Of a stretch of 64,000 bases of DNA, positions 1-10,936 are shown piece by piece. The stretch is from Mikania micrantha. Taxonomy: Eukaryota; Streptophyta; Magnoliopsida; Asterales; Asteraceae. The stretch is taken from assembly GCA_009363875.1 (NCBI GenBank), contig CM018686.1:10726001-10790000 (forward strand), given 5' to 3'. A program made the position numbers and the translations under genes. The first letter of the stretch is position 1. Each line of letters opens with the position of its first letter. The notes beneath the pieces are model-generated. The model was not told the origin of the DNA. It searched no databases and worked only from the letters and a program-made list of their open reading frames with translations.

Positions 1-402
1 TGTCAGTTTCTTGGGCCCAGATAAGTTTCATGACAATGTAAGAAGCAAACATGTGTTTCCACTTCTACTGCAGAAGCAGAATACATTGTTGCCTCCAGTT
101 GTTGTGCTCAAGTAATCTGGATTCAAAATCAAATGAAAGATTATGGAGTAGAATTCTTTAACACTCCTATATAGATAGACAACTCCAGTTAAATCTTCAT
201 CACCAACAATCCAGCCAAGCATTCCAAGACCAAGCACATTGAAATCAGATATCACTTTATCAGAGATTGTGTAGAAAAGAAGCTCATTCATCTAGTCAAA
301 GTTGATACAGAACACAACCTAGCTGATCTCTTCACCATAGCTTTTGATGAAGGAAGATTCTGGTATTTAATAACAGCTATTGGCATGATCAATTTTGAAT
401 AA
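1..402 (+). pseudogene. Ty1/copia pol, C-terminal RNase H (partial, decayed)
   Basis: This is the end of a copia polyprotein, the RNase H that removes RNA from the RNA/DNA hybrid during reverse transcription. The window opens inside it. The frame shows the family motifs STAEAEYIVASSCCAQVIW, the HSKTKHIEIRYHFIRD segment and a C-terminal ADLFT..FDEGRFW, ending at TAA 400-402. Internal stops (for example in the IDNS segment near 175) show that it is no longer coding. The short minus-strand ORF across the same bases is a shadow. Reverse transcriptase and integrase would lie to the left, outside the window. Confident as a copia RNase H remnant. Confidence 0.9.
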
Positions 403-1080
403 ATGAATTTATAACAAGGTTTAAATGATCCTTGAGAAGATTAACTTAAACTATCTTCTGATAAGTAACTTACTCATCAAAAGATATTTTTAAGTCTTCA
501 GAAGTATTATTTAACTCTTATGTCGGAACTATTCACACTTCAGAAGACATTAATTTTTCTAAAGTAATATCTTCCGATACATTTCTTTGTCTTTGGAAGC
601 TTAATCTTCTGATTAAATCAAATTGTATCTAAGCAATAATAAAGTCATCAGAAGAAGACGTCTTCCAAAGCACAAATCAATCTGATAGTGATTTCCAAAC
701 CTCAAAAGGAGGTACTTCCGATAAAATACTTATAGGCTCACCCTAGCCTTTAAATATGTGTCTGAAGCAAATGCCTTCCGAAGAACATTTTCTTGGAAGA
801 TTTCCTTCCGAAAGCCATTCTCTCGGAAGCTGGTCTTTCATTCCAAAAGTCCTGAGTGTCACAGTGCATCACAGCTGTCTCGGAAGACCTTTTTCTCTGA
901 CATTCCGGATCTCAAAATTAAATGTGACTCTATATTAAATGTTGACATCCGAAGGTATAAAAGGTCTCCTGCTCATTCCACTTTCTCTCACTGTTCCATT
1001 TTCAAATCAAATTCCTCGTTCTCTCTCAAATTAAACCCTAAATCCTCTCCGATCTCCATTGAATCACTTGCATTTTGACC
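403..1080 (+). promoter_or_regulatory. Copia 3' non-coding region with promoter-like TATA and CTTCCGA repeats
   Basis: There is no coding frame here. The stretch has many direct and inverted copies of a short motif, CTTCCGA or TCGGAAG (near 559, 707, 773, 806, 826 and 880). A TATA-like GGTATAAAAGG lies at about 953-963, followed by pyrimidine-rich leader sequence (CTTTCTCTC, AAACCCTAAATCC) before the decayed ORF that starts near 1081. This is the layout of a plant promoter plus 5' leader. Transcription is inferred, not shown. Confidence 0.4.
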
Positions 1081-2090
1081 TGCTCACAACCTGGTTGAGG
1101 AGTTATCAGCTGACCATGATGCTGATTTCGTAACAATCATCTCCTTTCTTAAAAGGAGCAGGTACAATTTTGCACTCACCGTCAAACCTGTGGTGTATGA
1201 ATCTCCTCACCAACAGTTTTGGTGTTCTTGCTCTATTGCTTCATCTCCCAATGGTAGAACTCTCATGGCTATCATTGATGCTCATCCCATCTCCATTTCT
1301 GTGGAGACCATTTTTCGGCATCTTCATCTTAATGATGCCGGTGGAAGGGTCTCATTCACAAGGGATGAGGTAGCAGTGACCTTTAGTTCATTGGGGTATG
1401 AAGGTCCTCTCCCTTCAACAACCTATTCGATGGGTAGAGTGTCCTATAAATACAAGTACCTCATACATGTTTTTCTTCGGCTATTCATGGCTTGATCTCC
1501 GATCAACTGTTTAATTTTTCTGCTTTTATTTCAATAATTTAGTTGACAATCTTTCGTCACCAAAGAAATTTTGTATATATCTCAGATTTTTGCAGCATCT
1601 TTTCAACAGTGAGTTGGGCTTCTCCCTCTCACTGACTGGGAACATATATAATATCCCCTTGGTTACTGCCAAAATTTTTGTACAACTCAAGAAGAAGAGT
1701 ACTCAGTTCTTAGGAACTTTCACTCCTCTTCTTACTTCCATGGAGCTCCCTGCTCCTGAAGGTAACAGCTTTGTGAAACCAACAAATGTTGATCCCACAC
1801 CCAATAAAAATCACTTATAAATGCAAATGAACCCCTGAACTACTCTCTACAGCTGCTCAGGCACCTTCTTCTAAACCCGTCAAGAAAAAGGCAAAAAGAA
1901 CTACGAGGGACCCAGTTCTGCCTAAGTTGAAAGCCACATCTGCTTCTTCACCACTGGTTCTTCCTCTGGAACCAGTGGCTGCTCTTCTCCAACCTGAAAG
2001 CCCTCAGAGTATGTCACCATACATACTTGAAAATATCCCAAGGAAAACCCCCATAATGGAGTCTGCTTCTGTTGAAGCCACTCCCTTAGT
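1081..2090 (+). pseudogene. Extra 3' ORF of the copia element (decayed, non-pol)
   Basis: This is a reading frame downstream of copia RNase H that is not part of gag-pol. The best block (about 1081-1494) reads as a globular protein with YNFALTVKPVVYESPHQQFW near its start and a SSLGYEGPLP segment. The similarity then continues through stops and frame changes: FNFS near 1510, FSLSLTGNIYNIPLVTAKIF near 1620-1680, and a TQFLGTFTPLL segment near 1700. A Lys/Ser/Pro-rich linker follows (about 1846-2090) and ends at a TAG. From memory, Asteraceae copia elements often carry a protein with this ..ALTV.P.IY...QQFW.. block after RNase H; its function is unknown to me. No conventional gag or pol domain is visible. 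Confidence 0.6.
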
Positions 2091-3580
2091 TTAGGGACTG
2101 TCTCCCATGTCCCAGGAGAGTATAACCCATCACTGCCCCCACTCATACTTCTACCTCGGCTCAAGGACCCTCTGCAGTTACTCTGGATGACCCACTCTCT
2201 CCCACTACCCAAACATTGCTGAGAGTGGTGACAGAGTTACAAGCACGGTTCCCCGACCCGGCGCCCACAATCACAGAGGTTGACCTTAGGAGTGTTGAAA
2301 AGGTCAATACAATGGAGGTTGCCACTACATGTTGAACCTTCTCAGGTTCTTCAAGACAGTGGTACAGGCAATAGAACCTCCTCTGTGGCAACTCACATTG
2401 CAGATGAGTTTTTTGTAAAGTGGAGAGAGAGAGAGAGATAGGTTCATATACAAAATGAGTTTTTTGTAAAGTGTAGAAACCAACCATGTATTGGCATTTG
2501 GCATTTCATTTAATTACTAAAAAGAGGGTATTTTAGTCAAATTAAGTATTAGTGTTTATTTAATAATCCTTTTAATTAAAGAAATATTGTTAAGCATTTA
2601 CGTTTGATGATAGCATTCCAAAATTTCATCATGGTTATTCGATTATCAATATTTCACGGCAAACAAGAAAGCAACAATCCTATAATTCGACAATTGAGTT
2701 CATCTATATCGAAAAGAAATTAAATATGTGATTGTCTGAACATGAGGGTTATTATGATAGTATGTGTTGTTATTTATAATAATACCGAACATGAGTGTTA
2801 ATGTGCTATTATGTGATAGCAGGTGCTATTTTATGTAAAACGATGTGAATAAGGAGTTTTTATAATTTATTAAATTGATAAATTGTTAAATAATTTGCTA
2901 ATACGTGCTGGTATGAATGATACGATAATTATTTGACACAATTTTAGTGTTATTGTGTGCTGGCATGTTATAATTTAAAACGCAAAAGGACATGTTTTTT
3001 AGTGCTATTATATGTTGATATGTGCTGATATACCATGTACTGATATCACATATTATGTATATGAGCTGATATATGCTTACATGTATTAATAGCACATATT
3101 AGCACATAGCGAAAAGAAAACCGATTTATTCCTTAAAAATATTAACTGCTCCTGATTTAATGGATAGCATGATATCTACAAATATGGAAATTCCTTTTGT
3201 GCCCTTATTTCCATTTTAAGAAACATATTAATTGCAATCATGCCACTGCTTCTTTATGACCATTGATGATAACATATCAACGGTTCAGATCGTTTCTCAC
3301 TATTTTTACAAAACTATTATTTTGTACAATAACCTTACTATATATATATATATATTAACATGCATGGTGAAAAAAGAAAACAAACATCGACATAAATATA
3401 TGTATAATTAACCAAAGAGTAAATTACTGATTGTGTCATTTAAAAATGTTGTAACTTGCTTGTTTGTCTTTTAAATTCAAAAATTATTAGGATTGTCCCT
3501 ATTTTAAAAATTTTGCAAAAGATTTACGTTTTAAATAATAATAAAGGGAATTTGTAATCATAAAACAGGGATACTTTGTG
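2091..3580. other. AT-rich sequence without recognisable gene
   Basis: About 2091-2400 is probably the decayed tail of the copia extra ORF. A 20-bp direct repeat (GATGAGTTTTTTGTAAAGTG type) occurs at about 2404 and 2455, around a short GA tract. From 2500 the DNA is AT-rich, with loosely repeated GTGCTATTATGTG and GTGCTGATAT words (2750-3100) and a TA run near 3340-3356. I see no coding frame, RNA gene or clear transposon end. Confidence 0.6.
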
Positions 3581-5420
3581 CCGAAAAGTTTTAAACCAAT
3601 AACCGGATTACCAAAACCCAAAACCACCGGGTTACCAAAACCCAAATACCAATCTGCCAAGTCTACGGTGGTGTAGTCCTTATCTTGAATCTATAGTAAT
3701 ATCAAGCCAATGTTTACGGTCACGTTCACCCTCTACAGGCCCGGTCGTCACCTGTCAAATACAGTCAATTGATCAATTAACCCCCTATACCGACACATAT
3801 GCCAGGGCTGTTTTCCACCAGAAACAAGCAACAAAGACAGACACGACGTTTGTTTTTTGTTTTTACATATATAGCAAGGACACCGTCGACCACGGTCGAC
3901 ACATTTGTCAAAAACTCAATTTTGACTCAAACTGCACAATCACTGTTTTATAAAACATTTTTCCTTCTCAAACCAGCACCACCGTGCCCAAAACGTTTTC
4001 AAAACCTATTTTAGGACCTCTGTCCAAATCACAATAGTAAAACGTTTAAATCGTCAACTAGCCTCAACTAGTGGCACATAACCAGAATACGTGTCAAAAC
4101 ATTTTCCCCATGCCCATAAAATTCATCACTTTTATGTATATTTAAAATTTATTTGACTCGTACTATCTCGAGTACGGAATCCCAAAACGATGTTTAGACC
4201 AAAAATCATTTGACATGTTCAACCCCACGGGCAAAAATCCTTGTTTTACAAACGCTCAATTATACAAACAAAGGGTCTCAAACATAGCTTAAATATGACA
4301 TTGTCAAATACAAACAATTAACAATATGCATATCAGCCCAAAACATTTCAAAACATAAAATGGTCATCATATAACTCACCTGATTGATCCCGCACGGTAA
4401 ACTTAATATCACACATTGATCTCACATTTCCCCAAGGAATCCTAACAACCTGGATATCCTAGCAAGATCATAAAAATATTCACATATCCCATAAACCGTA
4501 ATTCGGGTTTCCATACGGACAGCACAACGACTATGTTAAGATATCTCTAATACGAGTTTTTAACTCGTTATTTTTATCCGGGGTGTTCGCCGTATCACAC
4601 CGGCATAACCACATCATATCGGATGGTTTATTTAGTCAATACAACCCCATATATACTTATTAAGATAACCTAAACATTTAAACCTTAAGCATAAGCTTTC
4701 CTCGCTATATCCGGATAAAAGCTTGTTTAACCGTCCGGCTAGTCCCGATCACTCATCACGTGCTTCCACACACTCAATTGACCTCAAAGGAAGTTTATGG
4801 GGGTATTTATGTCGTGATAATAGGGTTGGAACTCGAAACTTTGTGTGAAAAATGACGAGGTACGAACTATTTATAGGAACTGGCACGCGAATCGAGATAA
4901 CCAGGTTGCAACACATCGCCGGACACTAGGCAATCATTTGGGACACGTGGCAATCCTTGAAAAAACTTGTCTTACCACCTAGGACACGTGTCGGTGAACG
5001 CGTGTAGTGTTTTGAACTTGTTTTCGCGATTCTTGCTTCATACGAACTCCGTTTTGCGCACCGTTTTCGCCCACATTCACGGTTTTTAAGTACCTTTCTA
5101 ACCATATCAAACTTACCCTAGGAAGGTACTGATTATGTGGGCATTTTATGATTAATGTGTTAAACTCGTTTTATCATAACTTTCATTCGGAGCATCGTTT
5201 GCCAATTTCGCTTTCCCTCTTTATGAACGTTACTTTGTTGTCTTGATAATGTGATATTATTAATCCATAAACCACTTGCTCATGTCATGTGATCACTATT
5301 TATCGTAAAGTACCCACATGATTAATTAATCATGCAATTATCAAAACACTCTTCACAGGAAAATGGAAGCACTTCATTATATTTAAATTATTATAACATT
5401 TTGGAAAACCGGTTGTTACA
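3581..5420 (-). repeat. 3' LTR of minus-strand Ty3/gypsy element (outer end uncertain)
   Basis: On the minus strand the LTR begins TGTAACAACCGG at 5420, directly after the polypurine tract of the element. The interior has no coding frame. The outer end is not certain. I place it near 3581 because the tandem GGTTACCAAAACCCAAA-like sequence at 3605-3650 is the last stretch that looks distinct from the AT-rich flank. No matching second LTR is visible, since the element is cut on its other side. Confidence 0.5.
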
Positions 5421-5436
5421 AATCTACCCCCTCACA
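5421..5436 (-). other. Polypurine tract of gypsy element
   Basis: On the minus strand GAGGGGGTAGATT immediately precedes the LTR start TGTAACAACC. This is the usual primer site for plus-strand synthesis in LTR retrotransposons. Confidence 0.7.
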
Positions 5437-6640
5437 TTAGGTTTCGTCCTCGATGCTTCCACTATACTTTTACAAGCTTGATAATTTTTATTTCTTAACT
5501 TCTTCTTTTCATAATCAAGAATAGCTACCGGATGCTCCACATAATTAAGCTTATTATCGATCTCAATTTTATCATATGGTATGGGCAAGGTTTCATCTGT
5601 TAAGCATTTTCGCAAGTATGAGATATGGAATGTCGGGTGGATCTTACTTAATTCATCTGGCAATTCAAGTCTATAAGCAACCTCACCTACACGGGCTACA
5701 ATTTTTAAAGGTCCAATATACCTTGAACTTAATTTTCCGCGCTTCTGAAAACGAATAAGGCCTTTCCAGGGATACCTTTAGTGACACCATATCTCCGACT
5801 TGAAATTCAATCGACCTCCTCCTCTTATCACCATACGACTTTTGTCGGTCTTGTGCTGTTTTCATTCTTAATTTAATTTGTTCCAGTCTTTCAGTCGTAG
5901 CTCTAACCACTACCGTGTTTGCCAATTCTTTTTGACCTACTTCTCCCCAACATATGGGTGTACGGCATTTTCTCCTATATAACATTTCAAATGGCAGCAT
6001 GTCAATCAATGAACGGTAACTGTTGTTGTAGGAGAATTCTGCAAGAGGTAAATGCTTATTTCAATTACCTTCATAATATATAGCACATGCTCGAAGCATA
6101 TCTTCAAGCGTTTGAATGGTCCTTTCACTTTGACCATCTGTTTTGGATGATATACCGTGCTAATTAATAGCTTAAACCCCATAGCATCATGGAACCTTTT
6201 CCAAAGTCTTGAGGTGAAACGAGTCTCTCTATCTGACACCATAGAGACTGGCACACCATGTCGTGCCACATTTTCATTCACAAATATTTCTGCCAACCTT
6301 TCTGAAGAATATGATCCACGAATAGGTAGAAAGTGGGCACTTTTAGTCAATCTGTCCACCGCTACCCAAATGGTATCATGACCTTGAGCTGTTCGTGGAA
6401 GCTTTGCTATGAAATCCATAGTAATATGTCCCTATTTCCACTTGGGTATTTCTAGTGGTTGAAGCCTGCCATATGGCTTTTGGTGTTCAGCTTTAAATTG
6501 ATCATAAGTTAGACATCTATTCACATATTGCATAACGTTAAATTTCACATCTATTCACCAGTAGTGCTTCTTTAAATCTTGATACATCTTGGTTGCACCT
6601 ATGTGAATAGAGTAACGAGTCTTGTGGGCCTCATCCAAAA
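5424..6640 (-). pseudogene. Ty3/gypsy integrase with remnant of the C-terminal chromodomain-type tail
   Basis: Integrase inserts element cDNA into the genome. In minus-strand order: an HHCC zinc-binding region (about 6640-6480) in which the last Cys of CLTC reads CLTY and a YWW motif reads YW-stop; a catalytic core with Asp in MDFIAKLPR and in SDRETRFTS; a one-base shift near 6130, after which the frame with the catalytic Glu continues; then PFEMLYRRKCRTP, RRRSIEFQVGDMVSL and FHISYLRKCLTDE. The final KLNYVEHPVAILD segment matches the start of the chromodomain-like tail of Tekay/Del-type chromoviruses, but the rest is out of frame. It lies between its RNase H (right) and its LTR (left). Not functional as it stands. 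Confidence 0.85.
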
Positions 6641-6677
6641 TTTTCTTTCGTATGTCACCGCCACGCGGTACCCACAT

Positions 6678-7193
6678 TCAACCAAACATAGTATTCACCC
6701 CATAATCATTTTCTTCCAAACTTTTCACTTGACCAAATATACTCTCACTACATACATTTTCTTCTTTTAATGCCTCAACTTGAGCTTCCTTTAGTTGGTC
6801 TAGGAAATTTGGAGTTATTACCACTTGACATGCCCTCACCCGAATTGGAAAATGGTCGCTTTTTTTACTTAAAGCGTCAGCCACCACGTTGGCTTTTCCA
6901 AGGTGATATAATATGTCACAGTCATAATTTTAATTAACTCCAACCATCTACACTGCTTTTTGTTCAAAGAAGTACTTGAGACTCTTATGATCGGTGTAGA
7001 TGGTACATTTTACACCATACAAATAGTGACGCCATATTGTCAAAGCAAACACAACTGCTGCTAGTTCCAAATCATGAGTTGGATAATTTACTTCATTAGG
7101 CTTCAGCCATGGAGAAGCATAAGCGATGACCTTTCCTCGTTGTATGAGCACACAACCCAATCCTTGATATGAAGCATCTAAATAAATAACCAT
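6678..7193 (-). pseudogene. Ty3/gypsy RNase H and connection region (broken)
   Basis: This is the RNase H part of the same minus-strand pol. Visible motifs are VIYLDASYQGLGCVL (first Asp), THDLELAAVVFALTIWRHYL (Glu) and IYTDHKSLKYFF (Asp), so the catalytic residues are present. The frame is lost near 6948 and resumes with VADALSKKSDHFP at 6887. It ends at the expected place before the integrase zinc region. It belongs to one element with the flanking RT and integrase blocks. Confidence 0.88.
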
Positions 7194-7196
7194 GTC

Positions 7197-7857
7197 TTAT
7201 GTACCATCAGGTAAGGATAGCACTAGTGCTTGAGTCGATCTTGAATTTAACTCTTCAAATGCTTGTTGTTGTCGTGTACTCCAATCAAACGTAACTTCTT
7301 TATTAGTCAGCTTAGTCAATGGTGAAGCAATTTTAGCAAAGTCTTGGATTAAACGTCGGTAATAACCAGCTAATCCCAAGAAGCTTTGAACTTCTGTAGG
7401 AGTCTTAGGAGGACTCCATTTTATTACTACTTCTACCTTTGTTGGATCAACCATTATACCATCGGTATTGATCACATGGCCCAAGAACTGAACTTTCCGT
7501 AACCAGAATGCACATTTGGAGAACTTAGCAAACAGTTTCTCCTTGCGAACTTCTTTCAAATGGCAAGCATGGTCGCCTTCATTTTTGGAATAGATTAAGA
7601 TGTCATCAATAAACACAATCACAGATGGGTCCAACATAGGTTGGCACACTCGATTCATCATGTCCATGAAAGTTGTTGACGCATTGGTTAACCCAAACAA
7701 CATAACCAAGAACTCATAGTGACCATAGCTTGTACGAAAACCCGTCTTTGGAATATCTTCTTCCCGAACTTTCAGCTGATGGTACCCCGATCGTAGATCA
7801 ATCTTTGAAAACCAGCTCGCCTCTTGTAGTTGATCAAAGAGGTAACACATGTTGTTG
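7197..7857 (-). pseudogene. Ty3/gypsy reverse transcriptase (5' truncated by MITE)
   Basis: Reverse transcriptase copies element RNA into DNA. The frame shows SKIDLRSGYHQLKV, the catalytic FIDDILIYS box, a KFSKCAFW segment, FLGHVINTDGI and FLGLAGYYRR, in normal gypsy order. The N-terminal part (the DYRELN and YPLPRIDD motifs), the protease and gag are absent. The frame runs straight into the end of a fold-back MITE at about 7858, so the upstream half of the element has been displaced or lost. The stop at 7197 separates it from RNase H by only a few bases, so this is one decayed polyprotein. Confidence 0.88.
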
Positions 7858-7887
7858 CAATAAGGGAGGGTTAACAATGGAACCATC

Positions 7888-7890
<3 letters not shown>
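7858..7890 (+). mobile_element. Terminal fragment of fold-back MITE
   Basis: The sequence TAAGGGAGGGTTAACAATGG followed by AACCATCCCC is the right terminus of the MITE family seen complete at 39854-40215. It abuts the broken gypsy RT, and a long TA tract follows it. Confidence 0.7.

Positions 7891-7968
<78 letters not shown>
7891..7968. repeat. (TA)n microsatellite, about 39 units
   Basis: This is an uninterrupted TA dinucleotide run between two MITE termini. The tyrosine/isoleucine ORF across it is an artefact. Confidence 0.97.
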
Positions 7969-7970
<2 letters not shown>

Positions 7971-8361
7971 ATGGTTCAAATGTTAACCCTCCCTTATATC
8001 GTTAACCCGTGTTAACCCGACATTTTTTGCCCGAATCTTTGTTTTTTTTCATGGTTTTTCTAATACATAAATAGGGGGGTTCTTTTTTGTGTTTTTGCTA
8101 ATTCATCACCGTTTAGAAATTTTTTACAAATGTAAGTTGATGTAATTTTCTTACATTTAGTAAATGTAATAAATGTAAGAAAATTACATCAACTTACATT
8201 TGTAAAAAATTTCTAAACGGTGATGAATTAGCAAAAACACAAAAAAGAAACCCCCTATTTTTGTATAATAAAAACCATGAAAAAAAACAAAGATTCGGGC
8301 AAAAAATGCCGGGTTAACACGGTTAACGATATAAGGGAGGGTTAACATTTGAACCTCTCCC
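7969..8361 (+). mobile_element. Fold-back MITE, GGTTCAAATGTTAACCC family, copy 1
   Basis: This is a near-perfect long inverted repeat. The left arm starts GGATGGTTCAAATGTTAACC and passes through TTTTTTGCCCGAATC and TTCATCACCGTTTAGAAA. The right arm is its reverse complement, ending GGTTAACATTTGAACCTCTC. The short centre is TTACATTTAGTAAATGTAA. There is no ORF. Transcripts would fold into a hairpin with arms close to 190 bp. Confidence 0.9.
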
Positions 8362-8371
8362 TATATATATA

Positions 8372-8755
8372 GGGAGAGGTTCAAATGTTAACCCTCCCTT
8401 ATATCGTTAACCCGTTAAACCTGGTGTTTTTTGCGCGAATCTTTTTTTAATGGTTTTTATTATACATAAATAGGGTGGTTTCCTTTTTGTGTTTTTGCTA
8501 ATTCATCACCGTTTAGAAATTAAATCAAAATGTAAGTAAGTGTAAGTTTCTTACACTTATCTGATGTAAGTAAGTGTAAGAAACTTACACTTACTTACAC
8601 TTTGATTTAATTTCTAAACGGTGATGAATTAGCAAAAACACAAAAAAGAAACCCCCTATTTATGTATAATAAAAACCATGACAAAAAAACAAAGATTCGG
8701 GCAAAAAAACGCCAGGGTTAACGGGTTAACGCTATAAGGGAGGGTTAACAATGGT
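8372..8755 (+). mobile_element. Fold-back MITE, same family, copy 2
   Basis: This is a second inverted-repeat element, separated from copy 1 only by a TATATATA spacer. The arms share GGTTCAAATGTTAACCC, the GCGCGAATC/GATTCGGGC box and TTCATCACCGTTTAGAAATT, but the centre differs (repeats of GTAAGTAAGTGTAAG). The right terminus lacks the last ten or so bases. Confidence 0.88.
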
Positions 8756-9539
8756 GTTTTTTATGATTGTCAATAATTGTGTAGCTCATGCCATAATTTT
8801 ATCTTGTAAAGTTTAACTACCTCTAAGAATAATAATTCCTTGGTGATTAATGATTTAAGGGATTAAATCATCATACAGCTGGATCAACAATCAATTTATA
8901 CACCTTATCCATATCCAAAGATGATAGGTAAAAAGAAAACATATCAATTTGTAACAACACACACTCTATTCCAAAAAATCATGGTAATAGGAATGTGCAA
9001 CCAAAAATATAGAAAAAATACATAAGCAAGTTGTGTTTGCAGGTTACAAAAAATCAACTTTTTTAATTAGGAAAAACAGGTAATGTGTTTTTTTAAAAAA
9101 AAACACCTCTTACAAATCCACTATTAGCCCATCTATCTTTTGACTCTAATCACATGTTTCAAATAAAAGCAACTTGTATTTTTGGTCTAACTGACTCATT
9201 AGGGTGACTTATTAGAGTGAGTGTTTTGTTTCTGAGTTAGAGGCCTAATATGTAGTATGGAATGTAATAGAAAATGTAAGTATTTAATTATTGGTATGAA
9301 CTTGCATAGGATAGACCCTTGGTTATTCGTATCGAATCAAGTAGAAAATAAAATGATTAAAAATTATACGTATTCTAGATGTGTTTTTAATGTATGGATC
9401 ATGTCTAGATAGAATAAATTGAAATTTATCACCTTTATAAATACATCTAGATGTGTTTGTTTATGTTGCATGTAAAAACTATATATTATAAACTGTATCA
9501 ACTTTTGATACAATAGCCATATTGATTTTATATATTGTA
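8756..9539. other. AT-rich stretch, probably intron or interior of the CACTA element
   Basis: I see no coding frame or repeat structure. It ends with a good 3' splice site, TATATTGTAG, at 9539, directly before the coding block at 9540, so at least its right part is probably an intron of that gene. The 5' terminus of the CACTA element was not found. Confidence 0.45.
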
Positions 9540-10062
9540 GGAGGAATACGCAACAGCCATGCTCGAGAGGTACGAGGAGGACTTTACTCAACATCCGGTG
9601 GGTAATGTTGACTTGTGGGAGCGTACACAAGGAGGGAAAAAATTTGGGATAGGTTCTTCAGATTTTAGTTTCATCATTACAGGCACACCTTCTTCGTCAC
9701 CCGGGTCAACACCGACTTACGCTGAGTACCAACGCTCACAAGAGAAGGTATTTCATAAGAAAATTTAATAAAGAAAAGTCTGACCCGTTTTGACTAGTCA
9801 TACTCGTTTAACCAACTCGTATGTTTTCTTGTTTGGTTAAAATTCATGTGTGTTTTAACAATTTTTTAGGTGCAAGAATTGCAATCCCAAGTAGAAGAAT
9901 CGTATAATCGAGTCGAAGATGTTCAACAAAAAATGAGGGAAGAGGTGCAACACCACATGAGGGAAGAAATACAACAACAAATGAGGGAAGAGATAAAGGA
10001 AGAGATGCAATGAAAAATAGCCGAGCTAATGAAAAAATTTGGTAATCCCGGCAATTCAACAT
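9540..10062 (+). pseudogene. Last exons of CACTA (En/Spm) element-encoded protein, Ptta/En/Spm type
   Basis: Two exons are apparent: 9540-9747, with acceptor TTGTAG before it and donor AAG|GTATTT after it, and 9870-10062 after acceptor TTTTTTAG. Exon 1 has the signature of the C-terminal part of plant En/Spm-associated proteins (MLERYEEDF, then VDLWERTQGG..FGIGSSD, then TPTYAEYQRS). Exon 2 is a coiled coil with repeated MREE(V/I)QQ heptad-like units (QQKMREEVQQ, REEIQQQ). A TGA at 10011-10013 interrupts it before the natural end near 10062 (AELMKKFGNPGNST). It lies just inside the element's 3' terminus. Role in transposition unknown to me. Confidence 0.65.
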
Positions 10063-10369
10063 GATAGTTTGGCTTATATATTCGTTTTTTGTTGAACTTG
10101 TAGTTTGATGATTGTAGTCTTTCGTGGTGAACTTGTAATTTGATAATTGTAATCTTTTGAGGTAAAACTTGTAATTCGATGATGGTAGTTTTTGTGGTAG
10201 AACTTTTAACTCAACAATGACATTATCTTGTAGTTGAACATGATTTGTATTAATTTTTTTGGTATTTAAAGCGGCAAAAAATATGGGTTTATTGCAATTA
10301 TTTTATTTTATTTTTTAAAATGTTTGTTTGTCATAAACTAGTAGGAACTAGGAAAAATGTACAGGTGTA

Positions 10370-10771
10370 AAACTCGTCGGAAATTGGTCTGAAACGCTTT
10401 TGTCGGAAGTTTAATGGAAACACAACAATAAAATTAATAAAGCTGGTGGTCGGAAATTCGTCGGAAACACATGATCGGAAATCAGTAGGAACATAAAAAC
10501 TCTAAAAATAAATTTTGTCGGAAACTAGTCGGAAAAGACAAAAAAAAAAACTTAATCTTAATTTTTTTTGTCGAAAAATTCCTCGGAAGTTAGTCGGAAA
10601 CATTGTCGTCGGAAAGTTGTCGCAAAATGTCCACGGAAGTTAGTCGGAAATATTTTTCCAACCAGGTTTTTTCCGACTAATATCTTCTGTAGGAATTTCG
10701 TCGGAAAAATCGATTTCCGACAAATTTCCGACCAAAGTCGTCGTTGGAAACACGCGTGTTTTCTAGTAGTG
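10370..10771 (+). mobile_element. CACTA transposon 3' subterminal repeats and terminus
   Basis: About 400 bp is filled with GTCGGAAA or TTTCCGAC words in both orientations, the typical transposase-binding subterminal region of CACTA elements. It ends CACGCGTGTTTTCTAGTAGTG at 10751-10771, which reads CACTACTAGAAAACACGCGT on the other strand, the diagnostic CACTA terminus. The next three bases, TTA, may be one copy of the 3-bp target duplication. The other end is not visible. Confidence 0.92.
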
Positions 10772-10936
10772 TTATAATAATATATAATATAACCTTTCTA
10801 AAAATTATGCATTGATGAGATAATAAATGTGATGTTTTTTGATAGCATTAATGCATCTTACTTTCAACTAATTTTTTTATTATTTATTTGAATATGAATA
10901 CATGATTATTTTATTAAAGGATATTACCCTTACTAC

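Noticed and set aside
7730..7969. Plus-strand ORF ending in Tyr-Ile repeats
   Set aside because: It is antisense to the RT coding frame and runs into the TA microsatellite.
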